From: an uncultured Ruminococcus sp.
GTDB lineage: Bacteria > Bacillota > Clostridia > Oscillospirales > Acutalibacteraceae
Assembly (NCBI GenBank): GCA_902802985.1
Contig: CADCOE010000062.1
Coordinates: 1-41,218 of the forward strand
Direction: 5' to 3'
Length of the DNA stretch: 41,218 nt
Shown here: piece by piece, positions 17,363 to 26,420 of the stretch
How positions within the stretch are numbered: position 1 is the stretch's first letter
How the letters are laid out: each line of letters opens with the position of its first letter
Translations under genes and position numbers: made by a program
The notes under the pieces: generated by a model
The model's input: only the letters and a program-made list of their open reading frames with translations
What the model was told of the DNA's origin: nothing
The model's database searches: none

Positions 17363-18790
17363 TTATCCTTCTTCAATAACCTCACGATAAAGGTTAATAT
17401 AATCGGTGGCTGACCGTGCCCAACTATTATCACAGTTCATAGCACGTTTCACCAATATCTCCCAGCCCTCGTGCTGCCAGTAGCCGGCAATAGCACGTCG
17501 TATGCAGGCAAGCATATCCATTGCATCATAATTACGGAAAGTAAATCCGTTACCATCTCCGGTACCGCTGTCCTGTATAGAGTCACGCAGTCCGCCTACT
17601 TCACGCACAATCGGAATGGTACCATAACGCAGAGCTATCATCTGAGAAAGACCGCAAGGTTCTGCTTTGGAGGGCATCAGGAACATATCTGCACCTGCAT
17701 AAATTTTTCTTGAAAGTTCGGGAATAAAACCGTGACAAGCACAAAGTCTTCCCGGGTATCTGTCCTGCATCGAGCGGAAAAAACTTTCATACTCCCAATC
17801 GCCTGAGCCAAGTATCACAAACTGGACATATTCTTCACGCATCAGCTGATCAAGGGCACTTTTCACCAAGTCAAGACCCTTGTGGGAAACCAGCCTTGTA
17901 ACCATTGCGATGATCGGGACTTCGGCATTTTGCTCCAAGCCCAAGCGTTCCTGCAGCTTCTGTTTATTCACTGCCTTCCCCGACAGATCATCCGCTGTAT
18001 AATGCTCATAGAGCTGAATATCGGTAGCGGGGTTGTAAGAAGTAGTATCTATTCCGTTTAGTATACCTCTTATTTTCCACGCTCTGGCATTTAGGATAGG
18101 ATCCAGTCCGTGAGAAAACCACGGGTCACGTATCTCCCATGCATAACTCGGGCTGACGGTAGTAACTCGATTAGCTGTTTCAATCGCACCCTTCATATAA
18201 TTGATACAGCCATCACAGTCTAGTATCGAGCGACCGTGAGGTGGTATTCCGACTACCTCCTCGTACAGTTCTGTACCGTACTTGCCCTGATACTGGATAT
18301 TGTGAATAGTAAATACTGTCTTAATTCCTTTGTACCATTCGTTCTGCGAGTAGAACAAATTATAATAAGTAGGAACAAGTGCGGTTTGCCAGTCATTACA
18401 GTGGATGATGTCAGGCTTAAAGTCTATAAACGGGAGCATCTCCAATACAGCTCTTGAAAAAAATGCAAAACGTTCTGCATCGTCATAGTGACCGTAAAGT
18501 CCCTGACGTTTAAAATAATATTGATTATCAAGGAAGTAATAGAGTACTCCGTTATAGCGTGTTTCAAAAATTCCGCAATACTGACGACGCCACGAAACAG
18601 GAACAGAAAAGCTGGTAATAAAACGCATCCCATCCTTCAAATTTTGCGGTATCTCATCATACAGCGGCATTACAATGCGAGCACCGATAAGACGCTGACG
18701 CAGGGCATGCGGCAATGAGCCGGAAACATCTGCTAGTCCGCCTGAAGCGGCAAAAGGCTGAGCCTCACTTGTTACAAACAGACACTTCAT
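17363..18790 (-). CDS. glgA: Glycogen synthase (ADP-glucose)
   Basis: Elongates alpha-1,4-glucan from ADP-glucose in the cytoplasm (GT5). At 475 residues the length is typical. The N-terminal SGGLADVSGSLPHAL loop binds ADP-glucose; as in some clostridial GlgA it lacks the KTGGL lysine of the E. coli enzyme. Further motifs are HCNDWQTALVP, FTIHNIQYQG, NGIDTTSYNP, and the C-terminal MPSKAEPCGLSQM holding the catalytic Glu pair. GGAGGTG lies 7 nt before the ATG, and the gene starts 27 nt after glgD. It is the last gene of glgB-glgC-glgD-glgA. Confidence 0.97.
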   Translation of the reverse strand: MKCLFVTSEAQPFAASGGLADVSGSLPHALRQRLIGARIVMPLYDEIPQNLKDGMRFITSFSVPVSWRRQYCGIFETRYNGVLYYFLDNQYYFKRQGLYGHYDDAERFAFFSRAVLEMLPFIDFKPDIIHCNDWQTALVPTYYNLFYSQNEWYKGIKTVFTIHNIQYQGKYGTELYEEVVGIPPHGRSILDCDGCINYMKGAIETANRVTTVSPSYAWEIRDPWFSHGLDPILNARAWKIRGILNGIDTTSYNPATDIQLYEHYTADDLSGKAVNKQKLQERLGLEQNAEVPIIAMVTRLVSHKGLDLVKSALDQLMREEYVQFVILGSGDWEYESFFRSMQDRYPGRLCACHGFIPELSRKIYAGADMFLMPSKAEPCGLSQMIALRYGTIPIVREVGGLRDSIQDSGTGDGNGFTFRNYDAMDMLACIRRAIAGYWQHEGWEILVKRAMNCDNSWARSATDYINLYREVIEEG

Positions 18791-18817
18791 CTATACACAC
18801 CTCCGTTTTATTTCAAT

Positions 18818-19930
18818 TCAGACTACGCTTTCCTTACTGATATATACAGGATAAGAAAGGAAGCCCATAAGAGTTCTTTCATTTTTAATTGTTACGTCCT
18901 TATCAACAATAACATAGTTCAAATTGGAATCCGCACCAATTTTGGTATCCTGCATAATCACACAGTTGGAAACCTTTGTGCCTTTTCCAATTCTGACTCC
19001 CTTAAAGAGGACACAGTTTTCCACTTCACCCTCAATGATACAGCCGTTGGCAATCAACGAGTTGGTGACCTTAGAACCAAGACCATATTTTGTAGGCATA
19101 TCATCCCGTACCTTGGTATAGATAGGACGATCTCCTCTAAACAGATCCTGTCTTATTTCACGGTTCATCAGCTGCATATTGGCATTGAAGTAATCACTCA
19201 TCGAAGTGATCATCGGAGCAAAGCCGTCAAATTCATAACCATAGACATTCAAATTTTTATATTCAGCCTGAATAATATCACGCTTGAAATTAAGCGTATT
19301 TTTGCTGATACACTTAGTGATGAGTTCCATCAGCAGTTCACGTTTGATCAGGAGCATATTCATATAATAGCTGCAGCTGCCTGTGATATTGGGATTGATC
19401 AAAACGTCAATAACCTTACCCTTGGAGTCAAACGAAAATACGGTAGGATCATGCAGCTTGGAGGGAAGATGACCCCGTTTGTACACAACTGTAATATCTG
19501 CACCGTTTTCGAGATGCTTACTGCATATTTTCTGATAATCAATATTGCAGACCGTATCACAGTCCGAAATCGCAACATACTCCTCTGTTGAATTTTTGAA
19601 GAAAGGCATAATCGAATTGAGTGTGGTCATTCTGTTAGAATATTCAGAGGTATTGGCAAATGGAGGAAGCATAAAAAGACCGTTACGCTTTTTCGACAGA
19701 CCCCACGCTTTACCTGTGCCCAGATGATCGATCAAAGACTGGTAATTGGTTTTGGTAAGCACACCGATTTTGTTAATACCCGAGTTGGCCATATTGGAAA
19801 GTGGGAAGTCGATCAAACGGTATCTGCCGCCAAAAGGCACAGCACCCATTGTTCTTCTATCGGTAATTTCACTGATAAGGTCCTCGTGAAGATTTGAGAA
19901 GATAATACCCATTATATTATTTCCACGCAT
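18818..19930 (-). CDS. glgD: Glucose-1-phosphate adenylyltransferase regulatory-type subunit GlgD
   Basis: GlgC-like protein of 370 residues. It keeps the fold motifs GAVPFGGRYRLIDFPLSN and the C-terminal left-handed beta-helix (repeats such as IIEGEVENCV). It has lost the N-terminal GGxGxRL nucleotide-binding loop, which here reads NLHEDLISEITDRR, so it is probably non-catalytic. In Firmicutes GlgD partners GlgC in a mixed tetramer and raises its activity. The gene begins 2 nt after the glgC stop; its GAGGAGG site lies within the end of glgC, 10 nt before the ATG, so the two are translationally coupled and likely made in equal amounts. Confidence 0.95.
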   Translation of the reverse strand: MRGNNIMGIIFSNLHEDLISEITDRRTMGAVPFGGRYRLIDFPLSNMANSGINKIGVLTKTNYQSLIDHLGTGKAWGLSKKRNGLFMLPPFANTSEYSNRMTTLNSIMPFFKNSTEEYVAISDCDTVCNIDYQKICSKHLENGADITVVYKRGHLPSKLHDPTVFSFDSKGKVIDVLINPNITGSCSYYMNMLLIKRELLMELITKCISKNTLNFKRDIIQAEYKNLNVYGYEFDGFAPMITSMSDYFNANMQLMNREIRQDLFRGDRPIYTKVRDDMPTKYGLGSKVTNSLIANGCIIEGEVENCVLFKGVRIGKGTKVSNCVIMQDTKIGADSNLNYVIVDKDVTIKNERTLMGFLSYPVYISKESVV

Positions 19931-19932
19931 AA

Positions 19933-21147
19933 TTATTCTACCTCCTCAATATCCTTTGAAATCATAGCCTTCGGCGCCACTTTGGCGTTGGCTCCGATTT
20001 TTAAGTTATCGCCTATTACTGCGATACCCCAGTTGTCTTTGTCCTCTATATCTTCCGGACGAGCTCCAATCACCGCATTTTTGCCAATCACCGTATTTTC
20101 GGAAACGATAGCGTACTGAACCACTGCTCCCTCTTCGATGACACTGCCGGGCATAATAATGGAATCCTGTACCACTGCACCTGCTTTTACGGTAACATTG
20201 TTAAACAGTACCGAGAAATCTACCGAACCACTGATGTCGCAGCCATCGGAGATCAGGGAATTTTGAACAGTTGCTGTAGAAGATACATAGTGCGGAGGAA
20301 CCACCGGATTACTTGAATAAATCTTCCACGATTCATCATTGAGATCCAGCGGAATATTCGGATCAAGCAGATCCATATTGGACTCCCAAAGGCTGTCAAT
20401 CGTTCCTACATCTTTCCAATAGCCCTGGAATTGATAAGCAAACATTCTTTGACCATCACTCAGCATTTTGGGCAAAATATCCTTACCGAAATCGTGTGAC
20501 GAACCTTCTGTTTCTTCATCATCGATCAGATACTTTCTGAGTTTATTCCAACTAAATACATAAATACCCATAGAAGCGTTAGTACTTTTGGGCTGTTTCG
20601 GTTTTTCCTCAAATTCATAAATAGAACCATCGGGATTAGTATTCATAATACCGAAACGGGAAGCTTCAGCAAGCGGCACATCAATAACGGCGATAGTACA
20701 ATCGGCATTTTTTTTCTTGTGAAAAGCAATCATCTTCGAATAATCCATTTTATAAATATGGTCACCCGAGAGGATCACAACATAATCGGGATTGTAGCGA
20801 TCTATGTAATTAATATTTTGATAAATAGCGTTAGCCGTACCTGAATACCAATCTGCTCCCTTTACCTGCTGATACGGTGAAAGAACACGAACGCCGCTGT
20901 TCATACTGTCCAGATCCCAAGCCTGACCGCTTCCAATATATTCATTGAGCACCAACGGCTGGTACTGTGTCAACACACCTACGGCTTCAATACCGGAGTT
21001 AACACAGTTGGAAAGCGGAAAATCGATAATACGATATTTTCCCCCAAAAGGGACTGCAGGTTTTGCCAGTTTTTGTGTAAGTACCCCCAGTCTGCTACCT
21101 TGTCCGCCGGCAAGCAGCATAGCAACTACTTCTTGCTTTGGATACAT
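19933..21147 (-). CDS. glgC: Glucose-1-phosphate adenylyltransferase catalytic subunit
   Basis: Makes ADP-glucose from ATP and glucose-1-phosphate, the committed step of glycogen synthesis. At 404 residues it shows the catalytic loop [10 protein letters not shown], the [15 protein letters not shown] segment, [15 protein letters not shown] and a C-terminal beta-helix. Both ligand loops are intact, unlike in GlgD. GGAGG lies 8 nt before the ATG. It lies 78 nt after glgB and is immediately followed by glgD. Confidence 0.97.
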   Translation of the reverse strand: MYPKQEVVAMLLAGGQGSRLGVLTQKLAKPAVPFGGKYRIIDFPLSNCVNSGIEAVGVLTQYQPLVLNEYIGSGQAWDLDSMNSGVRVLSPYQQVKGADWYSGTANAIYQNINYIDRYNPDYVVILSGDHIYKMDYSKMIAFHKKKNADCTIAVIDVPLAEASRFGIMNTNPDGSIYEFEEKPKQPKSTNASMGIYVFSWNKLRKYLIDDEETEGSSHDFGKDILPKMLSDGQRMFAYQFQGYWKDVGTIDSLWESNMDLLDPNIPLDLNDESWKIYSSNPVVPPHYVSSTATVQNSLISDGCDISGSVDFSVLFNNVTVKAGAVVQDSIIMPGSVIEEGAVVQYAIVSENTVIGKNAVIGARPEDIEDKDNWGIAVIGDNLKIGANAKVAPKAMISKDIEEVE

Positions 21148-21225
21148 TATTATTCCTCCTTCATATCAATAATAATTTATATTTTTTAATAGAAAATTAT
21201 CATTAATGATCTTTAAATGATCAAT

Positions 21226-23340
21226 TTATTCAGATGTTTTAGCCGATGATTTTTTAGCTGTAGATTTTTTGGTTGTTTTTTCCTTTGGTGTTTCCTCCGC
21301 AGAAGCACTGACAGCGGTTTTGGCATCTGCCGACTCAATCGGTGTTTCATCTGTTTTTTTAGCAGTCTTTTTTCTGGTTGTTTTTTTGGCAGTCTTTTCG
21401 GTTTCAGACTTTGCTGCCTTCGGCTTTCTCTTAGGCTTTTTGCGAACACATTTAAAGTACATAACGGACATTGGCGGCAGCGTCAGCGAAATAGACTGTT
21501 CAAATCCATGCATTGGTATTTTATCAGAAACAATGGCTGAGCCGTTAGAAAGCCCTGAACCGCCAAATTCAGAGGCATCCGTGTTGAACAGTTCACTGTA
21601 AGTACCGTCAATCGGCACACCTATACGATAATCCTCACGGAGCATCGGCTGGAAGTTACAAACAACAATAATTTCGTTGCCCTTTTTGTCAATTCTGCGG
21701 AAACTGATGACACTTTGTGTATAGTCATCATTAGAGATCCACGAGAAGCCCTCCCACGAATAATCAACCTCCCACATCGGGGAATTGTCACGATAAAATT
21801 CATTTAATCTCTTAAAGAAATATTTGAGGGTACTGTGGGCAGGATAATCCAGCAGCAGCCAGTCCAACTCGGACGCATAATCCCATTCCTTAAACTGGCC
21901 AAATTCTGTACCCATAAATGTCAGTTTTTTACCGGGGTGAGCCATCATATACGCCATAAAGGTTCTTGTTCCTGCGAACTTCTGCTCATAGTTACCGGGC
22001 ATCTTATTGATAAGAGAAGCTTTTCCGTATACTACCTCATCGTGTGAGATAGGAAGGATAAAGTTCTCAGAGAAGGCATAGAAGAATGAGAAAGTAAGAT
22101 TATCATGGTTAAACGGTCTGTAAAGCGGATCCAGCGATATGTAATGCAGCATATCATTCATCCAGCCCATATTCCATTTATAGTTAAATCCCAGACCTCC
22201 CGAATATGTCGGACGTGACACCATCGGCCACGAGGTAGACTCCTCGGCAATCATCAACACATTGGGATAATACTTAAATGCTGCTTCGTTAAGTCTTTGG
22301 AGGAAAGCAACCGCTTCCAGATTTTCCTTACCTCCAAATTTATTAGGTACCCACTCCCCGTCACGTCTGCTGTAATCAAGATAAAGCATTGATGCGACCG
22401 CATCCACACGAATACCGTCAATGTGATAGTAGTCCATCCAGAAAATCGCACTTGAAATCAAAAAGCTGACGACCTCGTTTCTGCCGTAGTCAAATACGAG
22501 AGTACCCCAATCCTTATGTTCTCCTTTACGGGGATCAGCGTACTCATAACAAGGGGTACCATCAAATCTTGCCAAACCGAAAGCATCCCTCGGAAAATGA
22601 GCAGGAACCCAGTCCATAATAACAGAGATGCCTGCCTGATGACACTTATCCACAAATTCCATAAAATCGAACGGACTGCCATAACGAGAAGTCACTGCAT
22701 AATAGCCAGTCACCTGATAGCCCCACGATGCATCAAAAGGATACTCTGTGAGCGGCATCAGTTCAATATGAGTATAGCCCATATCCTTGACATACGGTAT
22801 CAATTCGTCGGCAAGCTTACTATAAGAAAAATAGCTACCATCCTTATATTTTCTCCACGATCCAGCGTGAACCTCGTAAATATTCATCGGACGGCTGTAC
22901 GATTCATTTTCATTTTTGGTTTTTTCCCATTTCTGGTCGTGCCACTGGTAACCATCCAAATCATAGAATACCGATGCATTATTGGGTCGGGTCTCGTAGT
23001 GATAAGCATAGGGGTCAGACTTCATAATGCAAACATCATCATAAGTTTCAATGCTGTATTTATAAATCGCATAAGTATCCACCAGATCAGCGATAAAGCA
23101 TTCCCATACACCACCGTCAGAAATGCGGTTCATTCTGTGTGCACTGCGATCCCAGTTATTAAAGGTACCAACAACAGAAACCGTTTTTGCGTTTGGTGCC
23201 CACGTTCTGAACATTACACCGTCTGTCCCGTCAATGGTGGCTTTATGGGCACCCATAAAACGATAAGAATGATAATTTTCACCACTGTGAAACAGATCCA
23301 GTGCCGAACGTTCATTGTTTTCACCGTTGCCAAGCTGCAT
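21226..23340 (-). CDS. glgB: 1,4-alpha-glucan branching enzyme with lysine-rich C-terminal tail
   Basis: Cytoplasmic GH13 enzyme of 704 residues that creates alpha-1,6 branches in glycogen. An N-terminal CBM48 domain ([15 protein letters not shown]) precedes the barrel with [21 protein letters not shown] (nucleophile Asp), IAEESTSWP (acid/base Glu) and LPISHDEV. The all-beta C domain ends near residue 632. A tail of about 70 residues then follows, made almost only of Lys, Ala, Thr, Ser and Glu, like histone H1 C-terminal tails and absent from ordinary GlgB. AAAGGAG lies 9 nt before the ATG at 23340; an in-frame TTG at 23349 abuts the ribosome site and is rejected. First gene of the glycogen operon. 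Confidence 0.96.
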   Translation of the reverse strand: MQLGNGENNERSALDLFHSGENYHSYRFMGAHKATIDGTDGVMFRTWAPNAKTVSVVGTFNNWDRSAHRMNRISDGGVWECFIADLVDTYAIYKYSIETYDDVCIMKSDPYAYHYETRPNNASVFYDLDGYQWHDQKWEKTKNENESYSRPMNIYEVHAGSWRKYKDGSYFSYSKLADELIPYVKDMGYTHIELMPLTEYPFDASWGYQVTGYYAVTSRYGSPFDFMEFVDKCHQAGISVIMDWVPAHFPRDAFGLARFDGTPCYEYADPRKGEHKDWGTLVFDYGRNEVVSFLISSAIFWMDYYHIDGIRVDAVASMLYLDYSRRDGEWVPNKFGGKENLEAVAFLQRLNEAAFKYYPNVLMIAEESTSWPMVSRPTYSGGLGFNYKWNMGWMNDMLHYISLDPLYRPFNHDNLTFSFFYAFSENFILPISHDEVVYGKASLINKMPGNYEQKFAGTRTFMAYMMAHPGKKLTFMGTEFGQFKEWDYASELDWLLLDYPAHSTLKYFFKRLNEFYRDNSPMWEVDYSWEGFSWISNDDYTQSVISFRRIDKKGNEIIVVCNFQPMLREDYRIGVPIDGTYSELFNTDASEFGGSGLSNGSAIVSDKIPMHGFEQSISLTLPPMSVMYFKCVRKKPKRKPKAAKSETEKTAKKTTRKKTAKKTDETPIESADAKTAVSASAEETPKEKTTKKSTAKKSSAKTSE

Positions 23341-23383
23341 ATATAACAACTCCTTTGTAGTAAACTTCTATTTATATACATAT

Positions 23384-23412
23384 ATAATAGCTTAAATTTG
23401 GATAAATTTCAA
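23384..23412 (-). promoter_or_regulatory. Promoter of the glycogen operon
   Basis: TTGAAA (23407-23412), 17-nt spacer, TATTAT (23384-23389) on the minus strand, giving a leader of about 35-40 nt before glgB. Confidence 0.65.
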
Positions 23413-23460
23413 GTGTTTTTTCTATTCTTTTTATGAAATATTGTTAAACTTTTACAATAT

Positions 23461-23477
23461 TATTCCAAGCTGGAATA
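23461..23477. repeat. Perfect 7-3-7 palindrome upstream of the glgB promoter
   Basis: TATTCCA, AGC, TGGAATA. It lies 48 bp upstream of the -35 box, a distance typical of an activator or remote operator site. No T-run follows on either strand that would make it a terminator. Confidence 0.35.
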
Positions 23478-23630
23478 TATTCACGAAATTCTGTGATGAT
23501 GCACTCAAAATTCATCTTTAACGGCAATTTATAGTAACATACTTGATGTGTCGAAAACGCTCAAAAAAGTTTTTCAAAACAGCCAAAATTGTTTTTTTGC
23601 TGAGGAAAAAATGGGCAAGAAAAACAAAAT

Positions 23631-23666
23631 AAAAAAAGGACAAAGCGTTTTTGCTTTGTCCTTTTT
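23631..23666 (-). terminator. Terminator of the NlpC/P60 gene
   Basis: A perfect 12-bp stem (AAAGGACAAAGC with GCTTTGTCCTTT), 6-base loop, and a run of Ts on the minus strand, 16 nt after the stop codon. Confidence 0.92.
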
Positions 23667-23679
23667 CATTAACGATTAA

Positions 23680-26016
23680 TTATTTAAAATCCACCATTGT
23701 TACAGTAGACGCTTTCTTTTTCTTAACTTTCACGATAACCACAATGGTCATTGTACCAACAGCGAAGATAATGATACCGATGAGGAGAGCATTCATCATA
23801 TTGCTGTTTTCTTCTTCAGCGATCGCAAGCTTTTCTGTCTTGGTTTCTGCAAGACCGGCAAAAGCATCATCAGCGACAGCAGAAGTTTTCAGAATAAGCT
23901 GTTCACCTGTTTTCTGGTTTTCTCTCTGTGCTTCTGTAGTGATCATATTCAGTGTCTTATCATCTACTATGCCTGTTGCATCCAGACCGTTTTCCTTTTG
24001 GAACTTTTTAACAGCAGTTTCCAGTTCATTGGTATAAACACCGGAAGTTTTACCGTTGTAATATTTCAGACCTGCCAATTTTGTCTGAATATCAGCAATA
24101 TCATCTCCCTCATAGCCATATTTCAGTACGTTATAAGCGGACGATTTTTTAGCAGCATCAGAGTAAAGCACATTCAACTGTTCTTCTGTCAGAAAGTCAG
24201 CCTTTTCCAAACCTGTCTCTTTTTGATAAGCGTACACTGCTTCCAGTGTTGCCTTATCAAATGTACCGTTTGCTGTACCAGAGAGGTAACGAAGTTCGAT
24301 CAATTTTTTCTGCATCTTAGTTACCATATCGCCCTTCATACCAAACATCACGCTGCCGGCATCGGGATTTTCCTGTGCTGTTTCAGAGTAAACCAATCTC
24401 TGTGTTTCTTCATCTGCAAGACCTGTTGCATCCAAACCGTTATCTGACTGGAATTTCTTAATGGCATTGGCTGTCAAATCATCATAAAAGCCCTTGATGT
24501 CACCATAAAAATATTTAAGTTCGGTCAATCTTTTCTGAAGCGTGGACACAAATGCAGATGATTCACCGTCTGCCAGACCCTCATAAAGGGTAAAGAAATT
24601 GGAAACTGCATTCTCAGAGGTAAGCAATTCAAAAGTATCACCATCAACGATACCTGTTACATCCAAACCGTTGACATTTTGAAATACCATCACGGAAGCG
24701 ATCGTATTATCATCAAAATAGCCTGTTGCCTTGTCCGAACGGTAGCCCAGCTCATAGAGCTTTGTTTGGATGGTGCTGACTATTTTATTATCCTCTGTAT
24801 CTTTATCGTCATACTGTGCAATCGTTACAACAATTTTTACGGTAGATTCTTCTTTGGATTCTTCTTTTGACTCTTCTTTTGACTCTTCTTTTGACTCTTC
24901 TTTGGACTCTTCCTTTGATTCTTCCTTTGATTCTGTCTTATCAGACTGTTCTGCGATAGATTCCTGTTTGCTTTCTTCCTTGGATTCTTCTTTACTTTCC
25001 TCTATGCTGTTTTCACTTGATTCCTCAACGCTTTCCTCTGCGCTGATTTCTTCAAATGTCACCTTAGCGATCTTTTCTTCTTCGCTTGATTCCTCAATGC
25101 TTTCCTCTTCGCTTGATTCCTCAACGCTTACTTCTTCGCTGGACTCTTCAATGCTTTCTTCTTCGCTTGATTCCTCAACACTGATTTCTTCAGCGGCTTC
25201 CTCAACACTTTCCTCTTTGCTTGACTCCTCAATGCTTTCTTCTTTGCTGGACTCTTCAATGCTTTCTTCTTCGCTTGATTCCTCAACGCTTACTTCTTCT
25301 TCGCTGGACTCTGCAAACACAGTACCTTCACCAAGTGCGGCAGAACTTTCCTCTGTTTTTTCCTCTTCCGTTTTAGTAACAACGGGAGCGGTGGCGGAGG
25401 AATAATCGGTTGCCTGATAAGCACCGGAAGGAGGAGCAATATCGGAAACGCCTGCACCATCAAAAGAATATGTAACACCATCTATCGTTCTTGATGTGCT
25501 GACAATATACTGACCGTCTTCATAATAGAAAGAATCGCCATCCAGCAGCACCCATCCGTTCTGGGGATAAGAAACACCTGCTACCTTGAACCATTCAGCC
25601 CAACTTTTGCTGCCCACATTGTGGTAAACAACGCCGGAATGTTCATCTCTGGCATCCACAGCCATACCGGAACCGATATAAACACCGATATGTCCCGGCT
25701 GGTGAAGTCCCAGACCGTGGATACGGGGAACACCCGCACTGACATAGCCCCATTCGCTTGAAGAAGCGAGCATATCGGTTCTGATACCGCCTACACCGTT
25801 ATAAGAAGCGATCAGACCTGAGCAGTCAACAGCACCATAAGCGGTACCGCCCCATACATAGCTCCAACCCTCACGATACGCTTTGAGTGCGTGAGCCGCA
25901 AGTCCGACACCAGTACTGGAATCCGCCATTGCCAGTGTTGCTCCACTGACAAACATAGCAGTTGCCATTACAGCAACAAGTGCCAATGCGATAACCTTGT
26001 TGAATGTTCTTTTCAT
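23680..26016 (-). CDS. Membrane-anchored NlpC/P60 peptidoglycan hydrolase with acidic repeats
   Basis: Exported wall hydrolase of 778 residues. A signal peptide (about 1-31) precedes an NlpC/P60 domain (about 35-150) with catalytic Cys65 in GAVDCSGLIASY and His109 in HQPGHIGVYIG; it should cut peptide stems of peptidoglycan. A low-complexity region (about 225-395) follows, first with 8-residue units such as EESSEEES, then 4-residue ESKE units. Four peptidoglycan-binding_1 repeats come next (about 405-690; each has a GxxxxxT...FQ or YQ core and GLDATG-like ends), then one transmembrane helix (about 745-765) and a KVKKKK tail. The binding repeats and anchor suggest it bridges wall and membrane. 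AAAGGAG lies 12 nt before the ATG. Confidence 0.93.
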   Translation of the reverse strand: MKRTFNKVIALALVAVMATAMFVSGATLAMADSSTGVGLAAHALKAYREGWSYVWGGTAYGAVDCSGLIASYNGVGGIRTDMLASSSEWGYVSAGVPRIHGLGLHQPGHIGVYIGSGMAVDARDEHSGVVYHNVGSKSWAEWFKVAGVSYPQNGWVLLDGDSFYYEDGQYIVSTSRTIDGVTYSFDGAGVSDIAPPSGAYQATDYSSATAPVVTKTEEEKTEESSAALGEGTVFAESSEEEVSVEESSEEESIEESSKEESIEESSKEESVEEAAEEISVEESSEEESIEESSEEVSVEESSEEESIEESSEEEKIAKVTFEEISAEESVEESSENSIEESKEESKEESKQESIAEQSDKTESKEESKEESKEESKEESKEESKEESKEESTVKIVVTIAQYDDKDTEDNKIVSTIQTKLYELGYRSDKATGYFDDNTIASVMVFQNVNGLDVTGIVDGDTFELLTSENAVSNFFTLYEGLADGESSAFVSTLQKRLTELKYFYGDIKGFYDDLTANAIKKFQSDNGLDATGLADEETQRLVYSETAQENPDAGSVMFGMKGDMVTKMQKKLIELRYLSGTANGTFDKATLEAVYAYQKETGLEKADFLTEEQLNVLYSDAAKKSSAYNVLKYGYEGDDIADIQTKLAGLKYYNGKTSGVYTNELETAVKKFQKENGLDATGIVDDKTLNMITTEAQRENQKTGEQLILKTSAVADDAFAGLAETKTEKLAIAEEENSNMMNALLIGIIIFAVGTMTIVVIVKVKKKKASTVTMVDFK
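24846..25310 (-). repeat. Coding tandem repeats (Ser/Glu-rich) in the NlpC/P60 gene
   Basis: Two repeat tracts lie within the gene. At about 24846-24950 the period is 12 nt, encoding ESKE units. At about 25070-25310 the period is about 24 nt, encoding EESSEEES-type units. Copy number could vary between strains by slippage or recombination. Confidence 0.75.
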
Positions 26017-26126
26017 TGTTACTTAAAACTCCTTTCAAAAATGCATCCATCTGTTAAAAAACTCTCACGACAATTACAAGATTTTAACTGTCGGAGGAAA
26101 TTTGTATCAAAGTTGTAACAATTTCC

Positions 26127-26154
26127 TATATATAATATCATTATGCATTGTAAA
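26127..26154 (-). promoter_or_regulatory. Probable promoter of the NlpC/P60 gene
   Basis: TTTACA (26149-26154), 16-nt spacer, TATATA (26127-26132) on the minus strand. Leader of about 105 nt. The AT-rich surroundings weaken the call. Confidence 0.35.
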
Positions 26155-26242
26155 AATCAAGCCTTTTTCGTATTTTTCAAAAATGAGGCACCATATTCGG
26201 CATTTTGCACAAAAGCATTTTGATAACACCACTAAGTTCTCA

Positions 26243-26261
26243 ATACAGATAAGATCTGTAT
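26243..26261. repeat. Perfect 8-3-8 palindrome between divergent wall genes
   Basis: ATACAGAT, AAG, ATCTGTAT. It lies 13 bp upstream of the ddl -35 box and about 90 bp from the NlpC/P60 promoter, a place suited to a regulator acting on one or both. Confidence 0.4.
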
Positions 26262-26274
26262 CATAAAATTTGAA

Positions 26275-26303
26275 TTGCACGAAATCGAATTATATGCTAT
26301 TAT
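26275..26303 (+). promoter_or_regulatory. Promoter of the ddl-murI operon
   Basis: TTGCAC (26275-26280), 17-nt spacer, TATTAT (26298-26303), about 110 nt before the ddl start. Confidence 0.55.
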
Positions 26304-26420
26304 AGTAAGTTGTAATATAATGTTATACAGACTGTCGGATATTCTTTGCCGCTGCAGCGTTATCCGTTCAGCTCTGATATATGTAATAATGTATTGAATT
26401 TGGCAGGAGCGTGATTGATT

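Larger units (their letters stand above)
23341..23679. other. Intergenic region upstream of the glycogen operon
   Basis: About 340 bases holding the glgB promoter (23384-23412), a perfect 7-3-7 palindrome (23461-23477) and the terminator of the NlpC/P60 gene (23635-23664). The stretch 23480-23630 contains nothing I can identify. Confidence 0.5.
26017..26420. other. Divergent intergenic region between NlpC/P60 and ddl genes
   Basis: About 400 bases with the two outward-facing promoters (26127-26154 minus, 26275-26303 plus) and, between them, a perfect 8-3-8 palindrome at 26243-26261. The ddl leader is about 110 nt and contains no structure I recognise. No gene is seen. Confidence 0.5.

Noticed and set aside
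21148..21225. Internal promoter or riboswitch between glgB and glgC
   Set aside because: AT-rich with small palindromes only; no spaced -35/-10 pair or known aptamer features could be supported.
22516..23346. 276-residue plus-strand frame
   Set aside because: Antisense to glgB, which has all catalytic motifs.
24846..25310. Regular repeats considered as CRISPR
   Set aside because: Period of 12-24 nt without unique spacers, and in frame within a coding gene.
24770..25405. 211-residue Asp/Ser/Leu-rich plus-strand frame
   Set aside because: Exact antisense of the ESSEE/ESKE repeat tract; a compositional shadow.
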